From CAXTPV01 sp964249405 (GTDB lineage Bacteria; Pseudomonadota; Alphaproteobacteria; Acetobacterales; Acetobacteraceae): 64,000 bases of DNA. A model generated the notes under the pieces. That model was not told the origin of the DNA. It was given only the letters and a program-made list of their open reading frames with translations, and ran no database searches. The translations under genes were made by a program, and so were the position numbers. The stretch covers positions 1 through 64,000 of the forward strand of contig CAXUBX010000003.1 of the NCBI GenBank assembly GCA_964249405.1. Reading direction: 5' to 3'. This document shows, one piece after another, positions 61,687 through 64,000 of the stretch. Within the stretch, counting starts at the first letter, position 1. Each line of letters begins with the position of its first letter.

Positions 61687-64000
61687 GGCCGTGTCCGGCG
61701 AGGCGGTGCTGGACCCAGCCTCCGGATCGAGCGCACGGACCGCCTCCGCGCTGTCGCAGGCGAGCGCACGTTCGGCGAGTGTCGCGAGTGCGGCGCGGCT
61801 GGCGCGGCGCAGGCGCGCCTTCACCGCCGGGATTTCGCGCGGCGTCATCGACAGCTTGTCGACCCCGAGCCCGGCGAGGATCGTCGCCCCGAACGGGTTG
61901 CCGGCAAGGCCACCGCAGGCGCTGGTCCAACGCCGATGGGTCCGCGCGCCATCGATGGTCATGCGGATCAGACGGAGCACGGCGGGATGGAGGCTGTCGG
62001 CCTCCGGTGCGAGCTCCGGGTTCTGCCGATCGATCGCCAGCGTGAACTGCGTGAGATCGTTCGAGCCGATCGAGAAGAAATCGACGTGGCGTGCCATTTC
62101 GGCGCTCGCGATCGCGGCGGCCGGGATCTCGACCATGATCCCGATCGGAACGCTTGGGGCGTCAAGCGCCGAGCGGACGCGCTCGCAGACCTCACGCAGA
62201 CGCCGCACCTCGCCGACCGACGTGACCATCGGGAACATGATGCGGATGCGGGCCGGCCGACGCTTCGCGGCGCGGTAGAGCGCGCGAAGCTGGGGTTCCA
62301 GCAGATCCGGCCGGCGGAGCAGGAGACGCGCGCCGCGCACGCCGAGAAACGGGTTCTCCTCGCGAGGCAGTCCGAGATGGGCGACCTGCTTGTCGCCGCC
62401 GATGTCGAGCGCGCGGACGACCAGCGACCTCGCCGCACCGGATGCGTCGGCGCCGAGGCGGTCGACCATCGCGGCGTAGATCGCCTCCTGCTCGTCTTCG
62501 GTCGGGTTTCGGGCACGTCCCAGGAACAGGAACTCGGTTCGCATCAGGCCGACGCAATCGGCGCCGAGCCCGACCGCGAACGCCGCCTGGTCGGGCATGT
62601 TGATGTTGGCGCCGATGACGATCCGATGGCCGTCGGTGGTCTCGGCCGGGAGCGCACGTTCGGCCTGTTCCGCGTCGCGCCGTCGCGCCTCCGTCTCGAT
62701 CGCCACCCGTGCCGCGGCGATCGCCGCTTCCGATGGCTCGAAATGGACCCGGCCGCCGTCGCCGTCGATGATCGCGAGCGTTCCCGAGACCGCCTCCAGG
62801 ACCGACGGGCCGCACCCGACCACGGCGGGCAGACCGAGCGTGCGGGCGAGGATCGCCGTGTGCGCGGCGGGTCCGCCCTCGGCCACCGCGAGACCCGCGA
62901 TCCGGGCGGGGTCGAGGCTCACGGTGTCGGATGGCGTCAGGTCGCGGGCGATCAGGACGACCCTGCCCGGAGGCAGCGCGGCACCGGCCGCGACCACGGA
63001 CGGATCGATGGCGCCGAGGACGCGCCGCCCGACGTCCCGGAGATCGGCGGCGCGCGCGGCGAGCGTCCGGTTCGGGTTCTCCGCCAGCGCTCCTGCCGTA
63101 CGCTCAACCGCCCGGTGCCACGACCACGCGACACCATGCCCTTCCACCATCAGGCGGCAGGCGAGTGCCACGAGATCGCTGTCGTCGAGGAGGCTGCCCT
63201 GGGCCGCGAAGATCGCGGCCTCGGCAGGGCCGAGGCGGCGCCCTGCGTCGTCGGCGATCGCGGCGAGCTGATCGCGCGTCGCCGCGATCGCGTCCTGCAG
63301 GCGCCGTCCGCCCTCCTCGAACGAGGCAGGCTCGTCCTCGACGTCGATCGCCCGCTCGGCGAGGACGTGGACCGGCGCGATCGAGAGACCCGACGATGCC
63401 GGAATGCCGGTGACCGTTCGCCGGCCCGGAGCGCCTTCGGGCGGGCGCCAGCCCGTGGTCGCGCGGGCACGGGCATCCGCCCGCTCGGCGTCTCGCCTCT
63501 CGGCTGCGGAGAGCGAGGTGATCGCCGCGCGGAAGCGTTGCAGCGTGTCGGCGGCGTCCGGGCCTTCCGACGAGATCGTCAGCGTCTCGCCGCGTCGCGC
63601 GCCGAGCTGGAGCAGCGAGATGATGTGGCCTGCATCGGCGACCCGTTCGCCCGCACGGACGCGGACCGGTGACCGCAGGCGCCTCGCGCTGGCGACCCAC
63701 GCCGAGGCCGGCCGCGTGTGCAGGCCGGCCGGGTAATCGAGCGCCCATTCGAAGCGCTCGCGGAGATCCGCCGACAGGGCGACCGCTGCTGCGGCCTCCA
63801 TCGGCCGGCCGGTGAAGGCGAGCGCGAGCGCGGACGGGTCGGTCGTCCTCGCCAGACGCGCGAGGAGGGCCTCATCCTCGGTCAGGCCGGCGAGACGCCC
63901 AAGGATGCCGAGATGGGCGTCCGACGATGCGGCGATCGCGACGACCAGGCGGACCCGCTGGCCGACGTTCCAGTCAACCCCGCGCGGCACCTGCAGCACG
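61675..64000 (-). CDS. PTS EIIA-HPr-EI fusion (multiphosphoryl transfer protein), N-terminus outside the window
   Basis: This partial gene of at least 774 residues reads past the right edge. Its first part is the end of a fructose-type EIIA domain (GVDWNVGQRVRLVVAIAASS... EDEALLARLARTTDP). Next is an HPr domain with phospho-His in YPAGLHTRPASAW. Then enzyme I: the active His is in GGPAAHTAILARTLG (A-A-H where most EIs have T-S-H), PEP-binding MRTEFLFLGR, GSNDLTQFTLAIDRQN and a C-terminal SACGGLAGNP with the reactive Cys. This fusion takes phosphate from PEP through EI and HPr to EIIA, then to a fructose permease beyond the edge. Together with PtsP the window carries two enzyme I chains. Confidence 0.92.
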   Translation of the reverse strand, partial: VLQVPRGVDWNVGQRVRLVVAIAASSDAHLGILGRLAGLTEDEALLARLARTTDPSALALAFTGRPMEAAAAVALSADLRERFEWALDYPAGLHTRPASAWVASARRLRSPVRVRAGERVADAGHIISLLQLGARRGETLTISSEGPDAADTLQRFRAAITSLSAAERRDAERADARARATTGWRPPEGAPGRRTVTGIPASSGLSIAPVHVLAERAIDVEDEPASFEEGGRRLQDAIAATRDQLAAIADDAGRRLGPAEAAIFAAQGSLLDDSDLVALACRLMVEGHGVAWSWHRAVERTAGALAENPNRTLAARAADLRDVGRRVLGAIDPSVVAAGAALPPGRVVLIARDLTPSDTVSLDPARIAGLAVAEGGPAAHTAILARTLGLPAVVGCGPSVLEAVSGTLAIIDGDGGRVHFEPSEAAIAAARVAIETEARRRDAEQAERALPAETTDGHRIVIGANINMPDQAAFAVGLGADCVGLMRTEFLFLGRARNPTEDEQEAIYAAMVDRLGADASGAARSLVVRALDIGGDKQVAHLGLPREENPFLGVRGARLLLRRPDLLEPQLRALYRAAKRRPARIRIMFPMVTSVGEVRRLREVCERVRSALDAPSVPIGIMVEIPAAAIASAEMARHVDFFSIGSNDLTQFTLAIDRQNPELAPEADSLHPAVLRLIRMTIDGARTHRRWTSACGGLAGNPFGATILAGLGVDKLSMTPREIPAVKARLRRASRAALATLAERALACDSAEAVRALDPEAGSSTASPDTADPA

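Overview
The window is about 70% G+C and densely coded, and it reads as a chromosome segment of an alphaproteobacterium. Three things point there: a PhyR/NepR/EcfG-type general stress response locus, an NDUFS4-like complex I accessory subunit, and a lysC-ptsP neighbourhood. Combined with a triheme dehydrogenase-type cytochrome c, a Rhodospirillales/Acetobacteraceae-like genome is possible, but the family cannot be fixed from sequence reading alone. There are no insertion sequences, phage genes, CRISPR arrays or defence islands. This is core and near-core genome, not an accessory island. About 50 protein genes and three tRNAs (Pro-TGG, truncated at the left edge; Arg-TCT; Leu-GAG) are supported.

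Layout. 1-2.5 kb: tRNA-Pro, NDUFS4-like gene, tRNA-Arg and a small lipoprotein in one line, then a sulfotransferase, a DUF2945 protein and a glutathione peroxidase. 2.6-8.5 kb (minus): recQ, an OmpA-like lipoprotein and cydDC. 8.5-12.6 kb: the general stress response module, namely a HisKA_2 sensor kinase, NepR and two EcfG-like sigma factors (all minus), divergent from the response regulator PhyR (plus). 12.7-25 kb (plus): a tight alpha-glucan/trehalose operon, glgE, treS-mak fusion, glgB, malQ, otsA. 25-33.7 kb: an ABC-F ATPase, a Na+/H+ antiporter with a cyclic-nucleotide-binding-like domain (minus), an orphan triheme cytochrome c and malate synthase G. 33.7-44 kb (minus): lysC, nitronate monooxygenase, ptsP, a DUF3108 protein, glmU, glmS, a MAPEG protein, fdhD. 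44-46.2 kb (minus): comF, grxC, DUF1178, DUF2147. 46.2-54 kb: a methyltransferase and a small lipoprotein (plus), then a response regulator, moaA, DUF3553, a phosphoglucomutase/phosphomannomutase, galU and maeB (minus). 54-64 kb: tRNA-Leu, lipB, a GT4 and a large tandem GT2 glycosyltransferase with lolA between them, an FNT-family channel, an acyltransferase, and a PTS EIIA-HPr-EI fusion cut by the right edge.

How the parts fit. The stress sensor, anti-sigma factor, sigma factors and PhyR lie directly against the trehalose/GlgE operon, so stress sensing and compatible-solute/glucan metabolism are physical neighbours. PGM (glucose-6-P to glucose-1-P), GalU (UDP-glucose), OtsA (trehalose-6-P), TreS (trehalose to maltose), Mak (maltose-1-P), GlgE (linear glucan), GlgB (branching) and MalQ (rearrangement) form an almost complete route. 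The missing step in the window is trehalose-6-phosphate phosphatase (OtsB). Two enzyme I proteins of the PTS, malic enzyme, malate synthase and glmUS cover central carbon flow and envelope precursors.

No wholly novel system is evident. The most worthwhile leads are the reordered stress module with two sigma paralogues, the long GlgE with a degenerate second glycosidase-like domain, the antiporter with an atypical cyclic-nucleotide pocket, and the orphan cytochrome with an unexplained C-terminal tail. At the regulatory level the leads are a promoter for tRNA-Leu lying on the lipB start, and a set of inverted repeats without T-tracts at convergent gene ends.
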